A stretch of 64,000 nucleotides of DNA, taken from contig JBKJNB010000083.1 in the NCBI GenBank assembly GCA_046595995.1, positions 71,594 to 135,593 of the forward strand, written 5' to 3'. The first letter of the stretch is position 1. Every line of letters begins with the position of its first letter. Below the pieces are notes generated by a model. It was not told where the DNA came from and made no database searches. It saw only the letters and a list, made by a program, of their open reading frames with translations. Positions 1 to 8,832 of the stretch are shown here, one piece after another. Both the position numbers and the translations under genes were made by a program. The stretch is from JAWXBR01 sp046595995. GTDB taxonomy: Bacteria > Bacteroidota > Ignavibacteria > Kapaibacteriales > Kapaibacteriaceae.

Positions 1-1305
1 GTCATCGACGGTGCGATTCGACTGAACCGGAGGCAATTCACCAGCAGCAACATTCAGTCGCTGTCCGCTTATGCCCCACGTGTTTTGCAAGTACGATTTA
101 ACGGCTTCTGCACGCTGTGTTGAAAGTGAAGCGTCGGTCTCACCCTCGAGTGGTTCGCGATATCCAGTAATTGTAAGTGTCGCAGACGGATTCATCGTCA
201 TGCGGTCACCAACAATGTTCAGCAAGTTGTGATAGACATCCATCACGTTGTCACTGGTGATACTCGCCTCACTAAAGTCAGGGCCCCGTTGCGAGTATCG
301 CAGCGGGATACTAGCCGAACCTTTTTCGAAGAATACAAATGGCAACAGAGGCGAGAGTTCGCGCCGACGAATTTCATGTAAGACCACGTCGCCGCCAGGC
401 ACGCGAAGTCCGACTGCGTCGACGGACTCCATGTCGACTGCGATCGATACACGTGGTGCGTCCGGTGTGGGCACTGCTGTCGGCGCCATTGGCTTTTCTA
501 TGATCACGGCTTCTGGCGTTGAGAACGTATAGCTAATCGTGAGCCCCATTTGCAGCCCCTGAACTTTCCAGTCCGATCCGCTAAGCACACCAGTGAATGG
601 GAATGAGAACCCAACCTCGGGTGTAAGCGTGAATGATTTCGAAAGCGATATGTCGTACCCCGCTACTGCTTTCGCAGCGATGCGGATTGCACTGCTGCGT
701 CCGTTCGCACTAAAGTCGCCCGCGAAAATGCTGCGCTCTGTTCCACCATTGCGGAATTCAATACCGCTTGGTGCAAGGATGTTTTCGCGTTGTTCGAATG
801 AGGCACGTGTGACGAGTCCGATCTGCGGACCCGCCCCGACGTAGAGGCCCGCGTATGGGTACCATTGTGCGATTGCATCAAAGGTTACAATGTCAACGTT
901 TGTCTGCAACGCGTACTCTGTTTGCATGCGCAAGTACGAGCCGTCCACCATTTGCACGAGTGGCTGCACGTCATTCGGTGCGTTGAACGTGCCGTCTGCT
1001 TTCCAATACTGCAATCGAGCAGATACCGCAACGTTGCTTGACATCGGTATCCATAACTGATTGCCTGCGGCCCAGCCGAGGTTCGTGGTAGACTCGTACC
1101 CGCCGCATTCGATGAGGCCGTCCTCTGTGGTAAGCGGACCCTTGTGCATGTTCAGCACAGCCGCACCCGTTAAGCCGATGCGCCATCCGTCGCGCACAGG
1201 CGCTTCCTGCGCGTGCATGGCCGGTGCGAGGCAAACAACGAGCGCAACAATCGCTAATAGACGATATCGGATCGCACTAACGAATAACAGTAAGCAACAG
1301 CGCAT
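1..1305 (-). CDS. OmpA-domain outer membrane protein, 3' end cut off by window edge
   Basis: Reading the minus strand from ATG at 1305 gives an uninterrupted frame to base 1, so the C-terminus lies outside the window. Residues 1 to about 33 form a signal peptide ending in AMHAQ. The next 200 or so residues look like an outer-membrane beta-barrel (VGAGPQIGLVTRASF, GYDISLSKSFTLTPEVGF). The end visible here is an OmpA/MotB-like peptidoglycan-binding region (LPFVFFEKGSASIPLRY, LTITGYREPLEGETDASLS, QRAEAVKSYL). It probably anchors the outer membrane to the cell wall. The start overlaps the last 29 bases of the kelch gene upstream in another frame, so the two are probably co-transcribed. The exact start is a judgement based on the signal peptide. 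Confidence 0.8.
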   Translation of the reverse strand, partial: MRCCLLLFVSAIRYRLLAIVALVVCLAPAMHAQEAPVRDGWRIGLTGAAVLNMHKGPLTTEDGLIECGGYESTTNLGWAAGNQLWIPMSSNVAVSARLQYWKADGTFNAPNDVQPLVQMVDGSYLRMQTEYALQTNVDIVTFDAIAQWYPYAGLYVGAGPQIGLVTRASFEQRENILAPSGIEFRNGGTERSIFAGDFSANGRSSAIRIAAKAVAGYDISLSKSFTLTPEVGFSFPFTGVLSGSDWKVQGLQMGLTISYTFSTPEAVIIEKPMAPTAVPTPDAPRVSIAVDMESVDAVGLRVPGGDVVLHEIRRRELSPLLPFVFFEKGSASIPLRYSQRGPDFSEASITSDNVMDVYHNLLNIVGDRMTMNPSATLTITGYREPLEGETDASLSTQRAEAVKSYLQNTWGISGQRLNVAAGELPPVQSNRTVDD

Positions 1306-4303
1306 CGTGTAGACCTTGGAAGTTTCTAATCAGTACAAGTCGCGTTGCATGTGGCAACGAAGACATTGGAATCATCTCGGCAGACTCTGCAGCAAGTGTT
1401 GTGCGATGCAGTTCTTGTCCGTCGATCGAATAGAACAACATCTCTACCGCATCCGACGTTGGATTTACTGCGTTCAGCGTACCGTCGCGTGGCATTGGGT
1501 TTGGATTTGCATTAACAAATGCGAGCGATGGGTTGCCGAGCAGGGCTCCGGCGCCGCCACACGGTCCCGTCACGGTTATTTCTCCGGCATTGCCCGACAC
1601 ACATGCAGCGGTATCGCTCACGCGCGTTGGCGTCATGGTCGTTACAACGTCTTTGCCGCGGAGCACATCAAGTTCGAATTGCACGTTTGCTGCTGAGTCT
1701 GCTGGAATAGCATTGAACGCGAGATTCAGAATTGCGCCATCCGCAGTTTCCACAACAGTTCCCGATGCGAGATTTTGTCCAGTAACGCCCTGCGGTTTTA
1801 ACAGCGATGTTGCGAACCGCATTTGTATAGCAATTGGCGAAGTGGTGATGCCCTTGATGTTGAGCGCAAGCGACAGAACGACACCGTACGGCGTCGACAC
1901 ACTTGGAACGGTTACGACCAGACCCGGGAGTACGCTGCTGGTAACAGGAATCGCCGTACCACCATTCGACGTAGACACTAGTACACGTCCATTCACTGGC
2001 CCTGCAACCGATGCTATCCATCGAAACACGATTGTTTGCGAAGTGCGGGGCTGAAGGGTAAACGGACCTCGAAGGTTCACGCTACCACCGGGCACACCGT
2101 CAACCGCTACGCTATCGATTACTAGCACTTCAACAGAGCTAACATTTGTTAGTGTAAACGTTCGCTCGACGTCGTCACCGATGCAACGCTGGCCAAGATC
2201 GATTGTACCAATACTGGTTTGAATGCTTCTCGATCGCACAACAATGCACACGGTGCCACGAACAAGTGTGTCACTTGTCGACGACACATCTATGACGAAG
2301 GACTCCGTCCCCTCTCGGAGTACGACAATTTCTACATTAAGGGTCTGCGAAGCGCCAGGGTCGACATTGAATGGGAAGACAGTCGGGTCTTCGACACTGA
2401 TACGTCCGGGAGCCGTGCCAGGAAACGTTACGCCGTTTACAATTACTGTTCGATCGCTGACATTAACGATTGTGACAGTCGCCATTATCGTATCGCCAAC
2501 TGTTGCACTCAAAGTATCACAGCTTGTCGACGCACGAAGCTCAAGTAACTGAGTAACACCACTGCCACGCACTGTTGTAGGGAAGGTACGAGTGCCAACT
2601 ATGAGATTCGCTGAACCACCGATCTGACCGCGTTTTGTCGGACGAAAACGTACGCATACCTCGAGAGTTTCTCCAGGGGGAATGCTGACACGTCCGATTG
2701 GACTTACGAGCACGAACTCTGGAGGCAGAATGCTGATTGAATCGACTTGTGCCGTATCTGTGCCTGTGTTCAATAACAATCGCATACAAATCATCATGGA
2801 TTTGCCGAGGCGAACGGCGCTGAAGTCCATAATGTCGGTTACGATTTGTAAGGACGATGCAAGGCCGTTGCCTCTAAGCGTAAACTTGTCTTGCACGATG
2901 CCCATGTCAACGGTTACGACCGATGAGCGCGGGCCTGATTGTGACGGACGGAACCATGCGAGGATGCTGCGCGATTCTCCAGGCTGAAGGATGATTACCG
3001 ATGTATCTGCTGCAACCAGGAAGTCAGGTACACCATCAGTCTTAACAGACTTAATTGTAATCGGAAGTAACCACGTGTTCGTGACAACCAATCGTACGCT
3101 ATCGCTGCGTGCACCAACTTCTGTATCGGGGAACGTGAAATCTACCGTTTGCAAGGGTTGATAAACTTCGATAGTATTTGTAGTTGAGCCACCCGCGACG
3201 ACGGGAAGGTTTGACGACGTCATGGCGATCGTGCGCTCGGAACCAGCGGTAGTCAATGCGTCAAAAGGTTGCCATGTACCCGAAGGGTCTGAGCCCGAGG
3301 GAAGCGTAAAGAGTTCACACGAAGCAAGTCGGCCTCCTGTAGCACTTGTTCCGCCAGCAACGAGCCAGGCGGATGCAGTATCCGTCGGACTCGCAACCAG
3401 TGTACCTGTGAAATTGCTACGCGCATCTTGCATTGTCGGTGCTACGCGCCATCCGCTTTTCACATCATACCACTCGCACGAAGCTAGCCGAACACCCAAT
3501 TCATTTACACCACCGAACGAACGTGGAATGCCTGACGGGTCAGAGGCATCAACTGATTGACGCCGCATTACACGTGGAGCATTTGCTCGGCCGTCCCATG
3601 CCGTGCCTTCGAGCAACTCTGTTGACGTGGGTAACGCAGCTTCGCCGCCTGCGGCGAGCACCTTCGTAGCCCCTTGCTGATCGATATACGTCCAGACGCC
3701 ATGCTCACTGCGTGCAGTGATGTGATCACCCAGCCGCTGTATTACTCCGCTTGCGACGACGATGCGTGATGTGACGACTGACTGCGTACCTGTGCCCAAG
3801 CCACCTCCAGGCTGAACGCGTCCTCCGCTGACCACGACAAATGCTGAGCCGTCGTAGACGGCGCGGACGTCGCCGGCTGAGGACGGAAGGAGTCCGAGTC
3901 TGCTCCATCGCCAGTTGTTTTGTCCGACGTCGTATCTGAGAACGTCAACAACGTCAGTCGATGTGTAGGGGCCGGCACCTGTGTACCCTCCGATTGCATA
4001 TATAATTGATGTACCGTCAGCAGCTTTCGCAGCTACGAGCTCGAAGTAAGCACGCGGAATTGTCATGGGGCTGAGAAGGGGCTCGATGAGTCCCGTTGCA
4101 CCACGCAGCACAAAGCACGCAGCAAGCGTAGCACCTGCTGCATCAACACCGCCAGCGATGATAACATCGCCGTTGTGTGCCATCACGGCAGAGTGTGCAC
4201 TACGAACGGCGGGCAATGGCGGCAGATTGCGCCAGCCTGGGTCGCCGGCCATGAGCACAACGCTCATAACCGGTACCAGAAGCAGACTTCTCAGAAAGGT
4301 CAT
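1277..4303 (-). CDS. Secreted kelch-repeat / choice-of-anchor protein, probable T9SS cargo
   Basis: About 1008 residues. I start at the ATG at 4303, which opens directly on a signal peptide (MTFLRSLLLVPVMSVVLMAG); an upstream TTG at 4333 adds ten residues ahead of it. Residues 25 to about 390 carry kelch-like beta-propeller repeats with hydrophobic-GG motifs (DVIIAGG, IYAIGGY, VVVSGGR, VLAAGGE, WLVAGGT, PVVAGGS). Residues of about 390 to 890 are tandem Ig-like modules of the choice-of-anchor-D/HYDIN kind (LQPGESRSILAWFRPSQSG and similar). The last 75 residues (NPNPMPRDG, then LFYSIDGQEL) resemble a type IX secretion sorting domain. An extracellular or surface location is likely; the ligand is unknown. 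Confidence 0.8.
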   Translation of the reverse strand: MTFLRSLLLVPVMSVVLMAGDPGWRNLPPLPAVRSAHSAVMAHNGDVIIAGGVDAAGATLAACFVLRGATGLIEPLLSPMTIPRAYFELVAAKAADGTSIIYAIGGYTGAGPYTSTDVVDVLRYDVGQNNWRWSRLGLLPSSAGDVRAVYDGSAFVVVSGGRVQPGGGLGTGTQSVVTSRIVVASGVIQRLGDHITARSEHGVWTYIDQQGATKVLAAGGEAALPTSTELLEGTAWDGRANAPRVMRRQSVDASDPSGIPRSFGGVNELGVRLASCEWYDVKSGWRVAPTMQDARSNFTGTLVASPTDTASAWLVAGGTSATGGRLASCELFTLPSGSDPSGTWQPFDALTTAGSERTIAMTSSNLPVVAGGSTTNTIEVYQPLQTVDFTFPDTEVGARSDSVRLVVTNTWLLPITIKSVKTDGVPDFLVAADTSVIILQPGESRSILAWFRPSQSGPRSSVVTVDMGIVQDKFTLRGNGLASSLQIVTDIMDFSAVRLGKSMMICMRLLLNTGTDTAQVDSISILPPEFVLVSPIGRVSIPPGETLEVCVRFRPTKRGQIGGSANLIVGTRTFPTTVRGSGVTQLLELRASTSCDTLSATVGDTIMATVTIVNVSDRTVIVNGVTFPGTAPGRISVEDPTVFPFNVDPGASQTLNVEIVVLREGTESFVIDVSSTSDTLVRGTVCIVVRSRSIQTSIGTIDLGQRCIGDDVERTFTLTNVSSVEVLVIDSVAVDGVPGGSVNLRGPFTLQPRTSQTIVFRWIASVAGPVNGRVLVSTSNGGTAIPVTSSVLPGLVVTVPSVSTPYGVVLSLALNIKGITTSPIAIQMRFATSLLKPQGVTGQNLASGTVVETADGAILNLAFNAIPADSAANVQFELDVLRGKDVVTTMTPTRVSDTAACVSGNAGEITVTGPCGGAGALLGNPSLAFVNANPNPMPRDGTLNAVNPTSDAVEMLFYSIDGQELHRTTLAAESAEMIPMSSLPHATRLVLIRNFQGLHDALLLTVIR

Positions 4304-4375
4304 ATGTTTTTTATCGACAGTTCGAGTTAGCAAACAATGCCAAGCCTGGCGATTCAGAGTCGAGCTTAACGGACA

Positions 4376-4651
4376 ATGCGGAGTGTCGAATTCCCCTTCT
4401 TCAACAAGAACCCCGCGCTCGTGGTGCTCGTCAATGAGCTGCGCAATCTACACCCATTTGAAGCCTCTTCGAACAACGCAGAACGACACAAGTTGGCCTT
4501 CCCGACGAGGGTGTACGACTACCATTCTTGAAGCCATGGATTCACCAAGCGTACCGACGGACGTCTCCAGGAATTTGTCACAGATGTGTCCGCAATGCCT
4601 ACGAACGTGTTCAACCTAAGGAACTGGTTATCCAGAGCCGTTACGGAATAA
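4376..4651 (+). pseudogene. Small unidentified gene interrupted by in-frame TGA
   Basis: This fills most of the 400-base gap between the kelch gene and the toxin-antitoxin pair. An ATG at 4376 opens a 51-residue reading frame (MRSVEFPFFNKNPALVVLV at its start) ending in TGA at 4529-4531. The same frame continues after the TGA for 39 more protein-like codons (FTKRTDGRLQEFVTDVSAMP) to TAA at 4649-4651. Both halves look coding, so a decayed gene with a nonsense mutation, or a sequencing error, is the simplest reading. TGA is an ordinary stop elsewhere in the window, as in the ATGA overlaps, so recoding is unlikely. I do not recognise the family. Confidence 0.4.
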
Positions 4652-4710
4652 TTTTCGAAGGAAGTATGATTAACGTTTTGAAAGTTGGGAAAGAGTCATT
4701 ATTTTTGAAA

Positions 4711-4944
4711 ATGACTACTTCCATCACGGAGTTTAAGGCCAAGTGCCTGGAACTCATTCGCAACCTCGAGCTCACAGGCGAGCCGATTACTATCATGCGT
4801 CACAAGACGCCCGTCGCTGTTATCTATCCCGCAAATGCTGTTGTGCCAGTTGTGCCCCCTTGGCACAGACTGCGTGGTACGGTAACGAGCTACCTAGGAA
4901 CACCTGAGGAATCTGTCTGGGATTACCCTGAAGGCAAAGACTAA
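4711..4944 (+). CDS. Phd/YefM-type antitoxin
   Basis: The 77-residue product begins MTTSITEFKAKCLELI, the typical N-terminal DNA-binding segment of Phd/YefM antitoxins, followed by EPITIMRHKTPVAVIYP, the conserved beta-hairpin of the dimer core. The C-terminal tail (SVWDYPEGKD) would wrap and inhibit the toxin. Its stop codon overlaps the toxin start (TAATG at 4942-4946), as expected for a co-regulated pair in which antitoxin, or the complex, represses its own promoter. An in-frame ATG at 4666 behind an AAGGAAG sequence would add 15 residues. I prefer 4711 because family members begin there, but 4666 has the better ribosome site. Confidence 0.82.
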   Translation: MTTSITEFKAKCLELIRNLELTGEPITIMRHKTPVAVIYPANAVVPVVPPWHRLRGTVTSYLGTPEESVWDYPEGKD

Positions 4945-5348
4945 TGGTATTGCTCGACACTCACATTTGGATTTGGTGGCTAGGTGGTAACGAAGAATTG
5001 TCTGATCACGAACGCGATGAATTAGACTACCTAGCCTCCAAACGCCAAATCGCCATTGCAGCGATCAGTCTCTGGGAAGCACAAATGCGCATAGCGAAGG
5101 GACGAATCGGGGTCAGCTTGCCGTTCGAACAGTGGATTAGGGAAGCTGCGAGACCTGATTTAGTAAATATCATCCCGATCGACACCAACGTAGCAATTGC
5201 TCTGCAGGAATTGCCTGACGGTATGGAAGGTGACCCTGCAGACCGACTTATTCTTGCATCGGCACTATCTCGCAACTATGAGCTCGCAACACGTGATCGT
5301 GCACTACTCAGCAGCAAGCTGGTCCGACATTGGAAAATCAAGCCGTAG
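4944..5348 (+). CDS. PIN-domain toxin, VapC-like ribonuclease
   Basis: The 134 residues form a complete PIN domain. The four acidic metal ligands are visible: D5 in LLDTHIW, E45 in ISLWEAQ, D100 in GDPADRLI and D118 in LATRDRALL. VapC-family proteins are Mg-dependent RNases that cut tRNA or rRNA when freed from the antitoxin. The gene starts one base before the end of the antitoxin stop codon, so translation is coupled. It runs convergently into the MoxR gene, with eight bases between the stops. Pairing a PIN toxin with a Phd/YefM antitoxin is a common mixed arrangement. Confidence 0.85.
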   Translation: MVLLDTHIWIWWLGGNEELSDHERDELDYLASKRQIAIAAISLWEAQMRIAKGRIGVSLPFEQWIREAARPDLVNIIPIDTNVAIALQELPDGMEGDPADRLILASALSRNYELATRDRALLSSKLVRHWKIKP

Positions 5349-5356
5349 TGTCCCGA

Positions 5357-6325
5357 CTATTTCAACAGAGCGGAGACAATCTTTGCTGCTGACATGCCTT
5401 CTGCTTCAGCAGAGAAGTTGGTGACGATGCGGTGACGCAACACACTGGTGGCAACAGCGTTCACATCTTCTATGCCTGGTGTGAAACGTCCGTTGAGGGC
5501 TGCGCGACTTTTTGCGCCGAGTACTAGGTATTGTGACGCACGCGGACCCGCCCCGTAGGAGATGAAGTCTTTTATGACTTTAGGACTGTCGGTACCCGGA
5601 CGTGTAGCACGCACCATATCTACTGCATGTTTGATAACGTTGTCTGCAACGGGTACGCGACGAACCAACTCTTGAAAGCGAATAATGTCTGCGCCATTCA
5701 TAACATGGTTTAGTGTTTCAGTAGTGCCAGATGTTGTAGACCGCACGACCTGCATCTCTTCTTCGTGCGATGGATAGTCTAGCAACAGATTAAACATGAA
5801 ACGGTCTAGCTGCGCTTCAGGAAGTGGGTATGTTCCTTCTTGTTCGATTGGGTTTTGCGTTGCGAGCACGAAGAATGGCTCTTGCAACTGATAGGTCGTA
5901 CCCGATGCAGTTACGCTGTGCTCCTGCATTGCTTCGAGCAATGCCGATTGAGTCTTAGGTGGAGTACGGTTGATTTCATCGGCAAGGACGATATTGGCGA
6001 AGATCGGACCGCGTACGAACCGGAAGACTTTCTGACCTGTCGTTCTGTCGTCTTCGATAATCTCTGTGCCAGTGATATCGGCAGGCATCAAGTCGGGTGT
6101 AAACTGAACGCGTGAGAACGTCAGATCCATGGTCTGCGCCATTGTGCGAATAAGCAGCGTCTTTGCAAGACCAGGTACACCAACCAACAAGCAATGTCCG
6201 CGCGCGAACAGCGACACAAGTAGCAATTCGACGACATCGTGTTGACCGACGATAACCTTTCCTATCTCGCGCTTTACTTCGTTGATTTTTTGCGCGAGTT
6301 CTTCAACCTGCTTCACATCGTCCAT
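5357..6325 (-). CDS. MoxR-family AAA+ ATPase
   Basis: The 322-residue product has a Walker A loop GVPGLAKT near residue 55, Walker B plus the MoxR signature LADEINRTPPKTQSALLEAM near 118, and the sensor region LATQNPIEQEGTYPLPEAQLDRF near 157. MoxR ATPases act as chaperones that insert cofactors or remodel VWA-domain partners. Such partners (DUF58 or VWA proteins) usually lie next door but are absent here; the only VWA protein in the window is the lipoprotein at 20155. It is the last gene of a minus-strand run with 9 bases separating it from the cysteine desulfurase gene. Confidence 0.92.
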   Translation of the reverse strand: MDDVKQVEELAQKINEVKREIGKVIVGQHDVVELLLVSLFARGHCLLVGVPGLAKTLLIRTMAQTMDLTFSRVQFTPDLMPADITGTEIIEDDRTTGQKVFRFVRGPIFANIVLADEINRTPPKTQSALLEAMQEHSVTASGTTYQLQEPFFVLATQNPIEQEGTYPLPEAQLDRFMFNLLLDYPSHEEEMQVVRSTTSGTTETLNHVMNGADIIRFQELVRRVPVADNVIKHAVDMVRATRPGTDSPKVIKDFISYGAGPRASQYLVLGAKSRAALNGRFTPGIEDVNAVATSVLRHRIVTNFSAEAEGMSAAKIVSALLK

Positions 6326-6334
6326 TGGTGTTCC

Positions 6335-7492
6335 TTATTCAAGGTGACCCTCGACGCCGTGGAGGGTTTTTTCGTGTGCCTCTGATACGTCGGCTAATAG
6401 TCTATCTATTTCTTCTTGTGTTGTGAAGCGGCCGAAGGAGAAGCGCAGCGAGCAAGCGGCTTCTTCGGGTGTGCGGCCCATAGCAGTTAAAACATGCGAT
6501 GGTTTCGGCTTTGCGCTCGAGCAAGCGCTGCCTTTGCTGCATGCCACATGCGGAAGATTCATAAGTAACAGTTCGGCGTCACACCCCCCGAACGTCACAC
6601 TTGAGGTCGCGTAGTTCCTGTGTGCGCGGCAACCGTTAATGGTAACACCATCCAACGCGGCAACCGCTTCTTCGAATCGCTTACGTAATGCATACACACG
6701 GAGTGATTCGCTTTCCAGCTCTGCAATCGCAATACGTCCGGCTTCGGCCATACCAATAATGCCAGGGACGTTAAGAGTTCCGCTACGGATGCCCCTTTCC
6801 TGGCCCCCTCCGAACTGAAGAGGCTGGAGCAGACACGATTGTTCTTTGCGCGTGCGCATGAACAACACGCCCGTGCCTTTGGGTCCGTAAACCTTGTGCG
6901 CAGAAAACGTCATGAGGTCGATGCACGCGTCGTCGACATTCAAAGGCATTTTTCCGTAGGCCTGTGTTGCATCGGTCATGAAGTACGCGCCGACACTGTG
7001 CGCGATGTCGGCAAGGGGCTTTAGCTCCTGCACCACTCCGGTTTCGTTGTTCACTGCCATAACACATACAAGCAAGGTTTTGTCGCTCACGGCTGCGGCC
7101 AAGTCTTCTGGACGTACACGGCCTTCGCTGTCAACACCAAGTTTTGTCACAGTTAGACCAAGCTCTTCACAGTGTCTGCAAGCATCGAGTACAGCAGCGT
7201 GTTCTGAGGCAACGGTAACGATGGTGTTACGCGACTTATCACTTCGGCGTGCCATGCCAAGGATGGCGAGGTTGATTGCCTCTGTGGCTCCGGATGTAAA
7301 GACAATTTCTTGCAGACGTGCACCAATGTGTCGCGCAATCTCTGCTCGTGCTTGCGTCACTGCGCGTTGCGCTTCCATTCCGGCGGCGTGTGTGCTCGAC
7401 GCATTGTAAAACACGTCGGTGAGATATGGCATCATGACTTCGAGCACCCGCTTGTCTAAAGGGGTGGTTGCCGCATAGTCGCAGTAGATCAT
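6335..7492 (-). CDS. Cysteine desulfurase, NifS/IscS family
   Basis: A PLP enzyme that takes sulfur from cysteine for Fe-S clusters and thionucleosides. The N-terminal YCDYAATTPLD, the phosphate-binding TSGATEAINLAI, the Schiff-base lysine in TFSAHKVYGPKG and the persulfide cysteine in KGSACSSAKPKPS are all present. The extended loop around the active cysteine indicates class I (NifS/IscS) rather than SufS. I use the ATG at 7492 because family members start at this point; a GTG at 7504 would add four residues. No iscU, iscA or suf genes are adjacent, so its scaffold must be encoded elsewhere. It lies between the carrier gene (about 15 bases upstream) and moxR. Confidence 0.92.
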   Translation of the reverse strand: MIYCDYAATTPLDKRVLEVMMPYLTDVFYNASSTHAAGMEAQRAVTQARAEIARHIGARLQEIVFTSGATEAINLAILGMARRSDKSRNTIVTVASEHAAVLDACRHCEELGLTVTKLGVDSEGRVRPEDLAAAVSDKTLLVCVMAVNNETGVVQELKPLADIAHSVGAYFMTDATQAYGKMPLNVDDACIDLMTFSAHKVYGPKGTGVLFMRTRKEQSCLLQPLQFGGGQERGIRSGTLNVPGIIGMAEAGRIAIAELESESLRVYALRKRFEEAVAALDGVTINGCRAHRNYATSSVTFGGCDAELLLMNLPHVACSKGSACSSAKPKPSHVLTAMGRTPEEAACSLRFSFGRFTTQEEIDRLLADVSEAHEKTLHGVEGHLE

Positions 7493-7507
7493 CGTAGTAG
7501 CCACGCC

Positions 7508-8830
7508 CTAAAATACGGCGTAAAGGATGGTCACGAGCAGAGCCGCCAGCATGGGCCACATAACAAGTCGGATGAGCTTAGGCACTGGCACGTCGGTGAG
7601 CGTCGAAGTAAAGACAACAATGGCCGCTACGGGCGACATCGTGCGTCCAATGCTGGCACCAATGGCACCATAAATACCAAGGCGTACTGCCTGCACCACG
7701 TCGACCTTCGAAACCTCTGGAAGCATGGCCTGCGAGAACGATACACTTGGCGCTGTACCCGAGCCGCTTATGACGGCAAGTGACCATGTAACGACAGAGC
7801 TGGCGCCGCGAGCAAACGTTGGAAAGCCAACAAGGATATCAACGGCAGCCTTGATCACACCCGCGGCGTTGAGTCCAGCTATAAAACACGCCGCCACAAC
7901 GATCAGCGATATCACATGTGTGAACGCATAACCCATGCCCTTAAAAAACTCTTTTGTGAGATGACTTGCGTTTGCCTGCGTTACAACCAATACGATACCC
8001 GTGCATACGAGCATTACCAATGAGACGGGAAGTCCTTTCGGAAACACATCGAACAACGGCGGTATGAGATCGAGTCCAGGCTGAAGCAACAACAGCAATA
8101 CAACAGGCAGCGGTGGGAGGATGGCGCGTAGAACCGACGGACGTTCCTCTACTACGGCAAGGGAGGGGTCGGGGAGGGCATTGGGCTGACGTCGTGCAAG
8201 AACCGTGAGTACGATTGTTGCGGCTGCGAACGATAGTAGGTTCGGGATTACAGTCATTCCGATAATGCTGCCAACATCCATGTTTGTACCAGCATGAATC
8301 GCTACGATGTCGGGTTCGCCGGGGTTGAACAAGTTGCCACCGACACTACATCCGGTAAGCAGTGTTGCACCGGCAACGACGGGTGCGAAGCCTGCGGCTA
8401 GGAGGAGTGGAATGAGCACTGGTCCAACGGCAGCGGCAGACGCTGTCTGGCTGGTGATGGCCATGTTCGTTAAGAAGCCAATTGCGCACCCGCCAGGGAT
8501 AAGAAGCCAACCAACCTTACGCAGTGGTTTTATAAGAAAGTTTACCATGTCCCGATCACAGCCTGTAGCCTTTAGGACAAAAGCGTAGCCCATGGCCGTG
8601 CAGATCGGACCAATAATGTCTTCACGCCCGAGGTACGTCTGAAAAGTCTCGAACAGAACCCACGGAGTTCCCGCTGCACCGAGCAACACGAAGCCTGCGC
8701 AAAGGAGCACTAACCGAACATCGATGCCGCGTCGAATTAGATAGATGGCGAGTGCTACGACAAGCAGCGCAAGGCCAAGCAACAACGGTGGCGTGAGTAG
8801 TGCGTACGACGAGAGCTGAGCAGCAGGCAT
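7508..8830 (-). CDS. DcuC-type C4-dicarboxylate carrier
   Basis: A 440-residue integral membrane protein with about twelve hydrophobic segments and only short loops. The central GCSVGGNLFNPGEPDI and NMAITSQTASAAAVGPVLIP regions fit the DcuC family of anaerobic C4-dicarboxylate exchangers (succinate efflux, fumarate or malate exchange) in the inner membrane. It sits 2 bases after the M16-like gene and just ahead of the cysteine desulfurase gene, so it is probably part of one transcript. Substrate specificity cannot be read from sequence alone; a neighbouring family of short-chain fatty acid carriers has similar architecture. Confidence 0.78.
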   Translation of the reverse strand: MPAAQLSSYALLTPPLLLGLALLVVALAIYLIRRGIDVRLVLLCAGFVLLGAAGTPWVLFETFQTYLGREDIIGPICTAMGYAFVLKATGCDRDMVNFLIKPLRKVGWLLIPGGCAIGFLTNMAITSQTASAAAVGPVLIPLLLAAGFAPVVAGATLLTGCSVGGNLFNPGEPDIVAIHAGTNMDVGSIIGMTVIPNLLSFAAATIVLTVLARRQPNALPDPSLAVVEERPSVLRAILPPLPVVLLLLLQPGLDLIPPLFDVFPKGLPVSLVMLVCTGIVLVVTQANASHLTKEFFKGMGYAFTHVISLIVVAACFIAGLNAAGVIKAAVDILVGFPTFARGASSVVTWSLAVISGSGTAPSVSFSQAMLPEVSKVDVVQAVRLGIYGAIGASIGRTMSPVAAIVVFTSTLTDVPVPKLIRLVMWPMLAALLVTILYAVF

Positions 8831-8832
8831 TC

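Noticed and set aside
4529..4531. Selenocysteine codon at the in-frame TGA
   Set aside because: I see no stem-loop of SECIS type directly after it and the protein is not a known selenoprotein; a nonsense change is simpler.
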